From Cryptomeria japonica (taxonomy: Eukaryota; Streptophyta; Pinopsida; Cupressales; Cupressaceae), in NCBI RefSeq assembly GCF_030272615.1, contig NC_081409.1, positions 654,198,468 through 654,256,467 of the forward strand: a stretch of 58,000 bases of DNA, in the 5' to 3' direction. Below the pieces are notes generated by a model. The model did no database searches. It was not told the DNA's origin and saw nothing but the letters and a program-made list of their open reading frames with translations. A program made the translations under genes and the position numbers. Below, in pieces: positions 23,058 to 33,690 of this stretch. Every line of letters begins with the position of its first letter. Position 1 is the first letter of the stretch.

Positions 23058-23947
23058 TGTTAGGTCCCAGAGGCAACTGAGAGGGGGGGGGGGAGGGGTG
23101 AATCATTTGTCCTAATAATTTCAAACCAAAACTAACCTAACCAAACTTAATGCTTAATACCAGTAAACCAAACTTTAATGCTAGTAGATAGTTTTATTAG
23201 TTAAATACAGTACCGGTAAAGTTTAATGCATGAAACAGAAAGGCAATAATATCCACAACACATAATACAGATATTTGTATGTGGAAACCCTGTAAGGGGA
23301 AAAACCATGGTGGGAAACCTTACCCACAATCAGATGATACTACTGCAGATAGTATGTGTGTACAATATGGAGTCTGCACATGCAGAAAGGCCAACTGCCT
23401 AGAGCTCACTGCTCAATCACAAAATGGGAGTCACACTAACTACAACAAGATGGTTAAATCCAATGATAATGTACTACTTAAAATAGCATCTTCATATTCT
23501 GGATTCAGTACCGGTTAAGCTCTAATTTACCTTCTTCAAACCTTCCCTCAATCTTCAATGATGTTTGTGGGTATACCTCTTCTTATATTTGCATATACCT
23601 TATTATATTCCTCTTCCACTGCTCTTATTACAATCTCACAAATGAGATCTTAAATTTAGACCAAAACCTAAGACCAAATGAGTATGTCAGCTCACTAAAA
23701 GATATTACAATAAAATCAATTACAAATGAATCAATATGTGATGCATGATGCCGGCTCAATGCATTTACAACAATAACAAATCATCTTCATGACGTGCCGT
23801 ACTGATCTGGAATAGATATGCTTGTCGGTGCATATCTTAGACCTATTTTCCAGTAACAACAAATATGCAAACCTGATTAGACCAATGAAGAAATCACCAA
23901 AACCAAGTGTCCAAACAATGTCTTCAACATAACCAAGTTATCTCAGG
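23058..23947 (-). repeat. B' 5' LTR, truncated
   Basis: It matches 17493-18380 closely up to about 23947, after AACCAAGTTATCTCA, and then diverges fully. About 190 bases of the LTR start (U3) are missing. The flanking sequence begins GGCAATTTTTTGATGACCGC. A deletion or recombination is implied. Confidence 0.85.
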
Positions 23948-26620
23948 CAATTTTTTGATGACCGCCATGATCCTGCGGGGCAATTTTCCATGTCTAGCCT
24001 CTTTCAAGTTTTATTCTAGAGCACAGACTGCCAAAACTACTTCACTTAAGATCCGAAACAAGAACGTGGGGAAACCTTGAGGGTTTAAGACTATCGCGCG
24101 AGGCCACTCCTTAAGACCCAATGAATACTTATACATTAATAGAAGCCCATAATGGAGACATAGGGTTTTCAAGTGAAACTGACTTGACAAAAGGCTCTAA
24201 CACCCAGGGCTAGTAAAAGAATGACACATACCCCTCAACATAGTAACTTAAAAAATTGGGAATCGTCAGTAGCCGGTCAACTTAAAATTAGAATAGTGCC
24301 CAAGGAAAAAACAAAAACTTTGAGATAAGGAGAAACCCATCCCCTTAAACCCTAAACCCTAAGATTTTTCAAAGGTTTTACATGCTACCCAAGGAAGGAA
24401 AAAACCATTCCAACAGAATTCATGTACATTGTAGATACAAAAAACAATTACATAGGAAATAACATATAAATAAGGTTATAATTAGATAAAAGATAAAATA
24501 AAAACAAAAGAATAATATATAAAAGAATGCTTACATCTAAATAATCATATACATTCACAAATGTATAAGATTATGTAAATGTATATAAGAATGAAAAAAG
24601 GAAAAAACGAAAAAGAAGAAACAAACATTTATAATCATATTAATATACCGGGGAAACCTCCAAAGAATCAAGTCAGTGAATCAAAATTGCCCCGCAGAAG
24701 TTTCTAACCAGTTCCAAAAGGTGCCGAGATAATTTTACAAAGAGATGGAGAGTGCTTTCCTTTCACTGGGCGGTTTTTTACGATCACAAAATGTGCTCTG
24801 GGATAAGAAAATACATAGGGAAATGTTTTTGATTAAGGGAAAAATAGGTTTTGAGGGGGACGCAAAACCCCATACAATAGGTTTTGAAGGAACTCGAAGG
24901 CCTTAGATTTTACCAGGATCTTTAACCTTTAATGAACCTTCTCCCAAAAAAGATAGGCAACTAAAATTAGTAGACCACTTCAATAAATCTAGTTGGTGCC
25001 AGCCAAAAGCCAACATAGCCACAAGTAGAAATAAGCCAGCCAAACTAAGATAAAATCATTACAAAACCTATTGGCATCACAACCTGAGCCAATAGATGAG
25101 GCCGATAGATTCCATCATCCAGAGATCATGGATTTTCCGGGTTCCCCTACCCATATGCAAAAACTTTAGGCAGAAAAAGGCTAGCCTAGCCCTTAACCAG
25201 AAAAAATCATGATCTAGGTCGGGCCCTTGAAAATTTTCAACATCTAGCCAGATATAAGCAAGGGGTTTTTGAAAGGCTTCCCTAACCTTCAATTTGAGTT
25301 TTAAAGTGGCTCCTAAAACCACCAAGAAAAAGCCAACAATCTCATAGTATTTGATTGCACCTTTAACAACAAAATGCCCATCCACCTCTATAGGATAGTG
25401 CCCACCTCTGTAGAGGTTGAAAAGAGAGAGATCATCTGAAGAGAGACCCAATCAGCTAGCCACAAGTCAAAATATAGCAACCAAGAGAAGGCACGGTGAA
25501 GCTTTCCTAGACAACTAGGTTTTGAAAAGGAACCCACAACCTTTACAAAAAAGAAGAGGCTTGATCCAATCAAATTCCCTACAGACAGGCTCCACCAAAG
25601 TCTCTAACTCTATAGGAGAAATAGGAGAAAGACCCAACAATAAGGAAAGATAGAGGGTCATCAAAACTGCCAACAGGAGCCATCCCTTCAAGCTCAGCCA
25701 ACACTTCCCCACAACAGAGGAATGGTCCCCCTCAATAAGACTTCCTGAAGATAGAAGAACAAGGGCATCCTTCAAAACACCTAGGAACCTCTTGCAAAGG
25801 ATAGAAAGAGAGGTGTGTTCAAGCACAACAAAAAGGAACCCATAGAGAAAACAAAACAAAGACAGATGAAACTCCAAAACAGAGGTCCCCTGCAACTTCA
25901 GAATCCAGCCAACGACTTTATTATCAATAAATATGCAACCACCTTTGTCCCAAACATCCCATCCAAGCCAAAGTGGGCACAAAAGCCACATATCTAGGAC
26001 AACATGATGGAATAAAAACCCGAATAGAACCTCTGACAGAAGTCGCACTTGAAATCATATCTTCCACAACTCTCTCGCTCCTTGTCTTCAACGTGATCAA
26101 AAAGAGGGGAAAAGAAAGGCAACTGCCATAAATACCAACCATAAATACCAACCTTGACATAACCATAAAACTTGATCACAACAAGCAAAAATATCCTCTC
26201 TCCCCTCCACACCAAACCCTGGTCGCACCAAAACTAGCAGCGCTGTAGAACAAAGCAATGGGCACAGATGCAAGGACTATGAGAAGAGGAAAACAAGGAG
26301 CACCATCATCCACACCATCTGCATCACCATTAGCCTCCCCATCGTTTGCATCAACACAAGACAAAACCCTACTTCGGTTGCACTTGCCTACACACACATT
26401 CCTTCTCCGCTTCCCGCCCTTCATTGTTTTCAATCCATAGGGCAATGTTATCCCAGAGGGTCCAAGAGGAAATTGAAGTGGGGCCTAGGCTAAAAATATA
26501 AAGCAAAAGACAACAAGAATTTACCTCGGAGTGGTTAGCAAAGCATTCCAAGTGGTCCCGGGATAACAGTATAAATGAAATCTAAGAAAAACTTATCCTA
26601 GAGGGAAAAGGCATACACAA
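23948..26620. other. Unclassified old repeat region
   Basis: It contains a minus-strand frame open from 26048 to 25077 with only three stops (about 320 codons, hydrophobic, Leu/Phe-rich, e.g. GVLKDALVLLSSGSLIEGDH, YRGGHYPIEVDGHFVVKG) and a smaller one at 26445-26176. I recognise no family, and the composition could be fortuitous. The motif TTATCCC occurs at 24797 (inverse), 26448 and 26556 and links this stretch to 16800-17490. A 15-bp inverted pair (CTGCGGGGCAATTTT near 23974, AAAATTGCCCCGCAG near 24686) is present without target duplication. Confidence 0.4.
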
Positions 26621-26910
26621 AGTTAGTCTTTGGATTTCACTTTTCATTGAGAATAGAAAGTTGTAGAAAGTTGATTTGAGTACACTTGTAGTCAGGGCGC
26701 TACACTTTGTTCATTGGCCAAATCCACTTCTATTGCTTAACCATGAGTTAGTGGCTATTTCTCTACAGTATAGGAACCTATTGATTTGAGTACCAACATA
26801 ATCTTAATATTAACAATTTTAATGCATTAGCTTATTTTGTGAATCCACAAACTGCTTGGTATAAAAGGTAAGTATGACAATATTCACGCAAATTAGGTAA
26901 TAAAAAATAA

Positions 26911-27365
26911 CACCAACATGTGTCTCGATTGTGGCGATTTTGAGAATGAATATGGTTTCTTCGGACATTTGAACCAAAAAATTAAAAGCCACTTCGTGCA
27001 CATGCAAAATCCAAGGGTTAAGTTAGATGCATAGGGGACATCACTCGTAGCTAGTAGCCTAAGAGTATAAAACATTAGTATAACAATATTAATGCATAAG
27101 CTAATATAAATGCATTAGCTAATATTACTAATCTATATCTGCACTAGCACTAACACATGTCTTGATTCCGGTGATTTTGAGAATGAATACGGTTTCTTCG
27201 GACATTCGCACCGTAAAATTAAAAACCAGTTCACACATGTGCAAAATCCAAGGGTTAAGTTACATGCATAGGGGACATCTCTCGCAGCTAGGAGCCTAAG
27301 GGTGTAAAACATTAGTATAACAATATTAATGCATTAGTTGATATTGTTGATCTGTATCTACATTA
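26911..27365. repeat. Tandem duplication, period 237 bp
   Basis: GATTTTGAGAATGAATA at 26936 recurs at 27173. Both copies go on with GGTTTCTTCGGACATT, CAAAATCCAAGGGTTAAGTT, TGCATAGGGGACATC and AAAACATTAGTATAACAAT. The copies differ by scattered substitutions. No coding signal is seen. Confidence 0.8.
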
Positions 27366-27578
27366 GTCAAATTAAATAATCAGTCAGAATAGTTGTAATA
27401 TTGCAAAAGCATGAATTGGGATCAATGTGTCACATAGCAAAGAATAAAGTAGTCATATCAAATAACACTATAGTTACATCAAAGAAATATGATCCATGTA
27501 ACATTGTTGCCAGTTGGCTTAAGGTTTTAAAATTAATACCATTTACTTAGATGTCGTAATTTAATAAAGAGAAAATAT

Positions 27579-28665
27579 TTGGCTTTAGATTACTTGTGCA
27601 CTAACTTGATTGTTGTTATCTTGTTGGCTATAAAACCTTTTGGATTTCAATTGCCAAATCAAGTAAAAATAGATAGTTGTAGTGGTGATTGCTGCTGTAA
27701 GAAAAATATTGGCCAACGTCTCCCTTTGCAGTTCCATGCAAATGGATTCATTTTGGGGGGAGGTTAGTCAGGGCAGGCTGAAAAATATTTTCTTCTTCAA
27801 GGATAATGACTTCATCCACAATGTTTCAATCATCCTAGGTCATGACTATCTTGCGGTCGAGAGTCGTTACAGATTAAATGTGGAAATTTCATCACTCTTC
27901 TTAGCATGGTGTCTATAATTAGGCACAGTGTCAGAGGCGACGTAGGTCCTCACTTCTTGTATTTGTGAAGAATGGAGAGGTGGCTTGGAAGATATCTTGG
28001 TCAGGGCATGGATGGGGATGGGTTTGTTGTCTCGTGATGAGGATTGGTTCCAAATTGGTGAATGCCAAGGGGACTTGTCTGGCTCTATTCATCCTTTTAT
28101 TCTTTGGAGTGAGCATGACAATCTAGAAGTGAGCAAGGAGGTTGCGAGTGAAGGCCTCAGTTCCATCAAGGATTACCTTTGCAAAAAAAAGGTAAACATG
28201 GATGAGGTCATTCAAAGGGAAGCATAAAGGAGGTATAGTGTAAAATAATGTAATGTAGTATTTTTTTCTTTTGGGTGCAAAGTATAGTGGAGTGGCAAAT
28301 TAAGGGCAATAGTGGAATTTCCAAGGGAGACATGCCACGTGGTGGCAAATTTTTGGTGAAGGTGGTCGACCGTGGTGATGTAACTTCTTGGTCTTCCCTT
28401 TTGTCTTGGGCATGGGAGGTTTTGCTCTGTGTTTTTCCATGTAGACCTCTGTATTTAGGATTGGTGCATGTAATAGGGAAATGGATTAGTGGGATGGGGT
28501 CTAGTTCTGTTGTAGAGAAAGGCTCGACTCTGTGTGTTGTGTATGCGTGGTTTTGTGATATAGGACCATGGGAATTTTTGGAGGTCACAATTTTGGCCAA
28601 AACTATGATAATTATGTAAACTTTATTGATATCAATAATAAAATACTCATTTACAAATAAAAAAA
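27579..28665 (+). other. Weak coding remnants ending in a retrocopy-like tail
   Basis: Short plus-strand frames (27985-28227: DEDWFQIGECQGDLSGSIHP, SIKDYLCKKKVNMDEVIQRE; 28275-28619) run to a possible 3' end at 28610-28665 (TTGATATCAATAATAAAATAC, then A-rich), which resembles a LINE or retrocopy tail with AATAAA. I recognise no domain. It may be a LINE 3' end or an unrelated transcribed repeat. The opposite-strand frame 28735-28208 looks like a shadow. Confidence 0.3.
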
Positions 28666-28715
28666 ATATTGTCACTAAATGGCATGCATTGGTTTTGTGC
28701 AATAGTGTAAGTCGC

Positions 28716-28800
28716 CAGTAAATACAACCTTTCACATTAAAACATGTTTGAATTTTCCAGTAGAAACAACCTTTTGCATTAAAATATGTTTGAATTTTTC
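28716..28800. repeat. Two-copy tandem repeat, 42-43 bp
   Basis: CAGTA.A.ACAACCTTT at 28716 and 28758, each followed by GCATTAAAA or CACATTAAAA and ATGTTTGAATTTT. Confidence 0.75.
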
Positions 28801-28920
28801 AGTATATTTATTACATTTATTTCATTACAAGGCAAAATCGCCAGCCCTAATATGTTTCTCTAACACATGGGAAAAATGCTTCACCAACAATTTTCCCCTA
28901 ATTTTGGGTGATTGCCAACA

Positions 28921-29010
28921 ATTCGCCAATAATAATTATATTTGATTTCCATGGGTACCAAAAAATTCGCCAATAATCATTATATTTGATTTCTAGGGAT
29001 ACGGAAAATT
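28921..29010. repeat. Two-copy tandem repeat, 44 bp
   Basis: ATTCGCCAATAAT.ATTATA at 28921 and 28965, each followed by TTTGATTTC. A partial third copy (AATTTCGCC) lies near 29007. Confidence 0.75.
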
Positions 29011-29620
29011 TCGCCGATATTTTGCTACTATTCCCAAGGGGTGGGGTCTTAAAGTTATCACTGATGAGGTATCTCTTTTCTTACCTATTCTCTCTTATCA
29101 TCTAAATGTTTGATACATATCTTTCATTTTCTTATTTGTATTAAATATGCCTCTTCCACTTCAATGACTACCTTAAATGTTGGGAAAACTTTAAAATATA
29201 TACTTTAAATTTTAAATTGAAACCTATTACAAACAACATTAGTTTTCCATTGCCTTCAAAATTTATGAAAAAATATTTACTTAAAGCTATACAATGACAT
29301 GCCCCCTTGAAATTATATTATTGATAAGTTAGCCCCAATACAAAGGCAAATATCAATTTCGACCTAAATTAATATCAATCTTTCAAAATTACATAAGAAA
29401 AGAGATGAGTAGGAGCTTTTTGTAATTGAAGATTGTTGCTTTTCCTTATGCTATAAAGGCAGATGTCTAACATTGTAGAAGGATCCATTCCTTTCCTTTT
29501 TTTATAATCTTTGAAAATTTATTTAACAGACAACAATCATTGTTAAGAGAAAATTTCTTATAAACAAGATCATATTCTAGTATAGCTACCTTATTGGTAA
29601 TGTCACAAAAAAATATAAAT
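29011..29620. other. AT-rich spacer, nothing recognised
   Basis: There is no ORF or repeat boundary I can support. From about 29420 a weak similarity to 36600 (TAATTGAAGATTGTTGCTTTTCC against TAATTGGAGATTTTTGTTTTTCC) hints that the direct repeat starting near 29621 once reached further left. Confidence 0.4.
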
Positions 29621-30062
29621 AAATGAAAAAACTAAACTTCTTTAAATTATTCTATTCTTGAAAAATGAAGTTCCATTTTTCATATATCTTACATTTTGGT
29701 TAATTGAGAAAAACTCATAAATGATTCAATAATAAAATATATAATTTAAATAAGTTATTGAAATAATACATTAAATTTGCATGGGAAATACAATAATTTG
29801 ATGTGTTCATTTCTATTTAGATCCCACATATTTCTTTTGAATCTTGCATAGGTAGTATAATTAGTTGAGTTAAATTTGGTCATGATATTGTGAGTAATGA
29901 TATGTTTTCTCTAAATATTGAAATCTAAATATTGAACTTCCTCTCTTTATTTTTTCTCTCAAAAATCTAATTCTCTTTTGTTTTCTTTTAACTTAAAAAA
30001 TAAGATTGTAGTATTGATTTATGTAATCATAAAATATAAAATATAATATAACTCTAAAAAAG
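29621..30062. repeat. Left member of a direct repeat pair enclosing the acidic-ORF locus
   Basis: It matches 36719-37145 in the same orientation. Shared blocks include GAGAAAAACT.ATAAATGATT, AAAATATATAATTT.A.TAAG, TTTCTTTTGAATCTTGCAT and TTGAAATCTAAATATTGAAC, in the same order with small indels. No primer site follows and no TG..CA ends are evident, so an LTR identity is not shown. Confidence 0.7.
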
Positions 30063-30720
30063 ATTAAGTAGAATTGAAAAACTAATTTCATGTTAATCAA
30101 AATAGTCAAATCAACAAAGATCCCTTTGAACAAATAGACCACACTGACAAGCTAACAAAGACCACATTGACAAGTTAAGTCTATCCAGTATAATTTTGAC
30201 CCAAATTCTCAAGAACTAGAAGGTAACTAAATCCATTGATTAAATTATCCTTTAAGGAGAGGTAGGGTAATTTAATTCTCTTCTATTTTGGTTTTAAATT
30301 TTTTTGGTATGTTTTCAACACCTTAACTTAGTCTCTTTTGTGTTTGGATCCATGGCTCCCTTATTTTTGAAAGACTTATGTTTTTGTTCATAATGATAAC
30401 ATTGAATTTCAAGGAATGTTGATTAGATTTGATGAAAATAAAGATTAAATACCTTATATCAATTGATCTATGTTTTATGTTAGAAGTAGGTCTCTAAATA
30501 AACAATAGACATATTAACTACAATATATAAAAAAATTATGATAAATGAGCATAATACTCTTATCTAAAAATTATTAAATTTAAATAAGATTAAATTTCAG
30601 GAAAAAATTAAAAATTGATAAAATGTTTTCTTAAAATAATGTAATTCGAGTCGTCAAGAAATTGTACTCTAAAACTAGGTTGCACAAACAATAAAATCAT
30701 ATATAAAACACAGGCTATTT
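30063..30720. other. AT-rich spacer, nothing recognised
   Basis: There is no ORF, repeat or RNA gene I can support between the left direct repeat and the start of the acidic coding mosaic. Confidence 0.4.
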
Positions 30721-30730
30721 AAGCCTTTTA

Positions 30731-31050
30731 ATCCCAAGAAGAACAAGATTATGACGAGGAGCAAGAAGATGATAACGAACAAGAAGATTATGATGAGGAG
30801 CAAGAAGATGGTAGCGAAGAACAAGATTGCAACGGTAACTTTGTCAATTTGGCTAGCTCTGTCACAGTCCCTAGTCTTCTATAATCCATTACAGTCTAAG
30901 AATATGTTATACCCGGATATGATCCAAATGGGTAATTCAAGTGATTCTGGGAATGGAAAAATTGTGGTGAAGAAGTTGATCAGCAGGGGCAAGATCATGA
31001 ACAAAATCTTTTGGCACTGCCTGTTTGCTGAAGTTATCTGAAGCACCGCC
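30731..31050 (+). pseudogene. Acidic-protein fragment, plus strand, first copy
   Basis: One frame reads an Asp/Glu/Gln repeat (EQDYDEEQEDDNEQEDYDEE) ending EEQDCNGNFVNLASS at a stop near 30884. A second frame starts with an ATG near 30929 (MGNSSDSGNGKIVV) and, after a one-base shift, continues EEVDQQGQDHEQNLL. The MGNS segment matches the minus-strand copy at 34599, and QDCN.N matches 35450. It is unidentified; acidic low-complexity proteins of this kind can be chromatin or chaperone related, but nothing here shows that. Confidence 0.45.
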
Positions 31051-31148
31051 TAAATCTTTTGGCACTGCCTGTTTGCAAACTGAAGTTATCTGAAGCACCG
31101 CCTAAATTTTTTGGCATTGCCTATTTGCAAACTGAAGTTATCTGAAGG
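31004..31148. repeat. Three-copy tandem repeat, 48-52 bp
   Basis: AAATCTTTTGGCACTGCCTG recurs at 31004, 31052 and (with two changes) 31104, each followed by GAAGTTATCTGAAG. The frame encodes the peptide APPKSFGTACLQTEV. Further copies lie at 33166 and 33265, and inverted copies near 31580 and 33690. Confidence 0.85.
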
Positions 31149-31263
31149 TATGTGTTTCTGCTCTTTTCATTAAATACCGCCAACTGTCATTAAGCACTGC
31201 CTGTTTGCAAATTGGCACCCTTAACTTGCGTGCAGTTCAAGTCTATCAGCCGCCCTTCTATAA

Positions 31264-31272
31264 CTATAAAAC
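31264..31272 (+). promoter_or_regulatory. Candidate TATA box, duplication unit 1
   Basis: CTATAAAAC precedes a leader of about 130 bases and then an acidic reading frame (DNYKDEQEDDL) near 31407. The same block is conserved in unit 2 at 33379. It is a sequence-only call. Confidence 0.35.
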
Positions 31273-31399
31273 TGGGGCTAATGTAAGAATTTGAATATCA
31301 TATCAGAACACATGCATGAGATCTCTGCAGAGCTCTGTATCTGTGAATCTCTGTTTTGATATTCTCCCGCAGCCCTTTATCTCTTCCAGATCGAACAGG

Positions 31400-31480
31400 A
31401 GAAGTGGATAATTATAAAGACGAGCAAGAAGATGATCTCAAAGAATAAGATGATCGTAGTGAATATAATTCAAGCACTAG
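31400..31480 (+). pseudogene. Acidic exon-like fragment, unit 1, plus strand
   Basis: VDNYKDEQEDDLKE, then a TAA stop, then DDRSEYNSSTS. The unit 2 copy at 33530-33690 lacks the stop and reads on for about 50 codons. The peptide start also occurs in the minus-strand frame at 32336 (MDNYKDRQEEDYM), so the same coding piece is present in both orientations inside each unit. Confidence 0.4.
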
Positions 31481-31560
31481 CAATGCCAAAAGATTTATAA
31501 TTATATTATGAGATCATCTGGAATTATATTCACAACTATCGTCTTGTTTTTGAGATCATC
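31431..31560. repeat. Inverted repeat with arms of about 41 bp, unit 1
   Basis: GATGATCTCAAAG...TGAATATAATTC at 31431-31471 pairs with GAATTATATTCAC...TTTGAGATCATC at 31521-31560, with few mismatches and a spacer of about 50 bases. It marks the point where coding pieces switch from plus to minus strand. Confidence 0.8.
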
Positions 31561-32640
31561 TGGAAGTATATTCACTAGCAATGCCGAAAGATTTAGGCGG
31601 TGCTGAATGACAGTTGGCGATTCTGAACAGATGGTGTTGCTCCTGAGCATTACCGCTATCATCTTCATCAACATCTTTCAGTTTATCTTCATTACTATGC
31701 TTTTCTTCATCAAAAACATTCTTCAGGTAGCAGAGATTTTTTATTTCATGATCAAAGATAGAATTTAGATATTCTCGACATTGTAGCAATAAGTGTTCTA
31801 AATTAAGGGAGAGTTTTATAATATTGTATTTCTCCCTCAAACTAAAAATAGTGAATGTTTGATTTATATGTTTATAGAAGTATTCACTATTATTATTGAG
31901 TTGTTTTTATTGTTGTCATGTAAGCTGTATTTTTAGAATGAGTCTTGTTGCATTCTGCACAGGGACCTACATCTTGTTCATCATCTTGTTCTTGTTCTGC
32001 ATTTTCCTCTTCTGTATCATCCTTATTTTTTTCATTCTTCATCATCATCATATTTTTTTCATTCTTCATCATAATCATCATCATCTCATAATCATCATCA
32101 TCATCTTCTTTTATCATAATAATAATCATCATCTTCGTCTTCTGTATCATCCTTATCTTCTTCTTCATCAACTTCTTCTTTTCATCATCTTGTGCCCACT
32201 GACTGGCATCTTGTTCATCCTCTTCTTTTTCTTCATCATCTTCGTTACCACTATGCTCTTCTTCATCATAATCATTACCATCGTTCCGATCAACTACCAT
32301 ATAATCTTCTTCTTGCCTATCTTTATAATTATCCACTTCTCCATCATCTATCTTTCAGTTTATGTTCATTACAATGCTCTTTTTCATCATCGTTTCTTTG
32401 TGTTGCTGCTTCTTGTTCTTCATGATTTTGTCCCCTCTGATCAACTTCGTTTTCATCTCCATTGTCTGCGCTCTGATCTGTCAAGTAGCATATTAAGGTA
32501 TAGATGATTTTTTTACATTCAAAGAATCACATTAACTAACCATTTTGACCATATCAAGGTATAACATATCAAGGTGCAACGACGCAGAAAAGACTAGGGA
32601 CTGTGACGTGCCAAGAAACAAGAAATTGATTAGTTAAAAG
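31556..32640 (-). pseudogene. Acidic-protein gene remnant, unit 1, minus strand
   Basis: The minus-strand frames are 32336-31893 (DNYKDRQEED, DEEEHSGNEDDEEKEEDEQD, ASQWAQDDEKKK, then AEQEQDDEQDVGPCAE) and 31840-31556 (FDEEKHSNEDKLKDVDEDD, SGNAQEQHHLF, SAPPKSFGIAS). Upstream, the family start MGNS near 32543 has decayed to M-V-S-stop. Long GAT/GAA-type trinucleotide runs (32030-32330) account for much of the acidity and probably drive length change. It is homologous to the minus-strand frames of unit 2. It is unidentified. Confidence 0.5.
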
Positions 32641-33378
32641 CCAGATAGAGATAGCCGAATAAAAACCCGTAAAGAACAATTACAGCAGTGCAGGTAAAAA
32701 CTATAAAAACGTTATAGTAATTTGGAGGTATGAAATGTAGATTTTAACAAAGCTCATTGGATTGGAGTTGAGCTGCTCAGAAATCTCCATTCACAAAGAA
32801 TTGAGTTCAGCTAGGATCAGGTTTAATTCTCTTTGGACATTTAAATTTTAATCGGATGAAATTTGCAGGTACAGTGGCATTAATAAAAACTAATCCTATT
32901 TTGTGATCCTTGCAAACTCATGGATCTTACTTTAGCTATTCTTAATTATCTCTTTCAAATGCTTGTGCAATACTTTTTTTTACCACCATTCGTTTTATTG
33001 GTTTATCAACAAAGTTTAATCATCTTTGTGCTAATAGGCTTTATTTTATAAAACTGATCCACTTCAAAAAATTTAGACCATTGCTCCCCTCTCGGTAATT
33101 CAAATATTGGCGATAAAGAAAAGCATAGTAATGAAGATAAGCTGAAGGTATCTCAAGCACCGCCTAAATCTTTTGGCACTGCATGTTTGCAAACTGAAGT
33201 TATCTGAAGGTATGTGTTTCTGCTCTTTTCATTAAACACCACCAACTGTGATTAAGCACCGTCTAAATCTTTTGGCACTGCCTCTCTGCAAACTGGCATC
33301 CTTATCTACTTCAAAGATCGCCTACAATCTGATTGTTAACTTCCGTGCAGTGCAAGTCTATATGCCGCCCTTCTATAA

Positions 33379-33387
33379 CTATAAAAC
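33379..33387 (+). promoter_or_regulatory. Candidate TATA box, duplication unit 2
   Basis: CTATAAAAC has the same flanks as at 31264. It is followed by a conserved leader and an exon-like frame with DNYKDEQEDDLKEEDDRSEY from about 33532. Confidence 0.35.
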
Positions 33388-33529
33388 TGGGGCTAATGTA
33401 AGAATTTGAATATCATATCGGAACACATGCATGAGATCTCTCCAGAGCTCTGTATCTGTGAATCTCTGTTTTGATATTTTCCTACAGCCCTTTATCTCTT
33501 CCAGATCCAACAGGAGAAGCGGATAAGAA

Positions 33530-33690
33530 GTGGATAATTATAAAGACGAGCAAGAAGATGATCTCAAAGAAGAAGATGATCGTAGTGAATATAATTCCAG
33601 CACTAGCTATGAATATTATGAGATCATCTGGAATTACATTCACAACCATCATCTTGTTTTTGAAATCATCTCGAAGTATATTTACTAGCG
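33530..33690 (+). pseudogene. Acidic exon-like fragment, unit 2, plus strand
   Basis: An open frame begins at VDNYKDEQEDDLKEEDDRSE and runs through NSSTSYEYYEII to a stop near 33688. The second half is encoded by the inverted-repeat arm, so it may not be true protein. No domain is recognised. Confidence 0.35.
33557..33670. repeat. Inverted repeat with arms of about 41 bp, unit 2
   Basis: GATGATCTCAAAG...GAATATAATTCC at 33557-33598 pairs with GGAATTACATTCAC...TTTGAAATCATC at 33630-33670. It is the counterpart of 31431-31560. Confidence 0.8.

Larger units (their letters stand above)
17493..23947 (-). mobile_element. Copia LTR retrotransposon, family B, second copy (B'), minus strand
   Basis: Read on the minus strand the order is truncated 5' LTR (23947-23058), primer site, gag, protease, integrase, RT, RNase H, polypurine tract and 3' LTR (18565-17493). 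It is the fuller of the two family-B copies, with long open stretches of 382 codons (gag to integrase) and 393 codons (RT). It lies tail to tail with copy B (4217-9612). The 5' LTR stops short of its expected start, so no target duplication can be tested. Confidence 0.92.
31020..33112. repeat. Tandem segmental duplication, unit 1 (about 2.1 kb)
   Basis: It matches 33113-35075 along its length. GGTATGTGTTTCTGCTCTTT is at 31147 and 33209, CTATAAAACTGGGGCTAATG at 31264 and 33379, TTTTTAGAATGAGTCTTGTTG near 31930 and 34015, and the end block GTAATTCAAATATT at 33095 and 35061. The offset shrinks from about 2080 to 1966 because unit 2 has deletions. Confidence 0.85.

Noticed and set aside
24344-24362. 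TTAAACCCTAAACCCTAAG as an interstitial telomere
   Set aside because: Only about two and a half units; common by chance in plant DNA.
23974-24700. A 15-bp inverted pair (CTGCGGGGCAATTTT and its complement) as terminal repeats of a 0.7-kb DNA transposon
   Set aside because: No target duplication at the ends and no further terminal similarity.
25077-26048. A host membrane-protein gene on the minus strand
   Set aside because: Long but with three stops, no recognisable motif and low-complexity Leu/Phe content; not enough to call a gene.
28208-28735. A 175-codon minus-strand frame
   Set aside because: It overlaps plus-strand frames with better residue mix and holds long HYII/HYTS-type low-quality stretches; treated as a shadow.
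31896-32507. A 203-codon plus-strand frame very rich in Ile, Phe, His and Leu, looking like a membrane protein
   Set aside because: It is the antisense of the acidic minus-strand frame; TCATC/TTC runs give the hydrophobic residues. No independent coding evidence.
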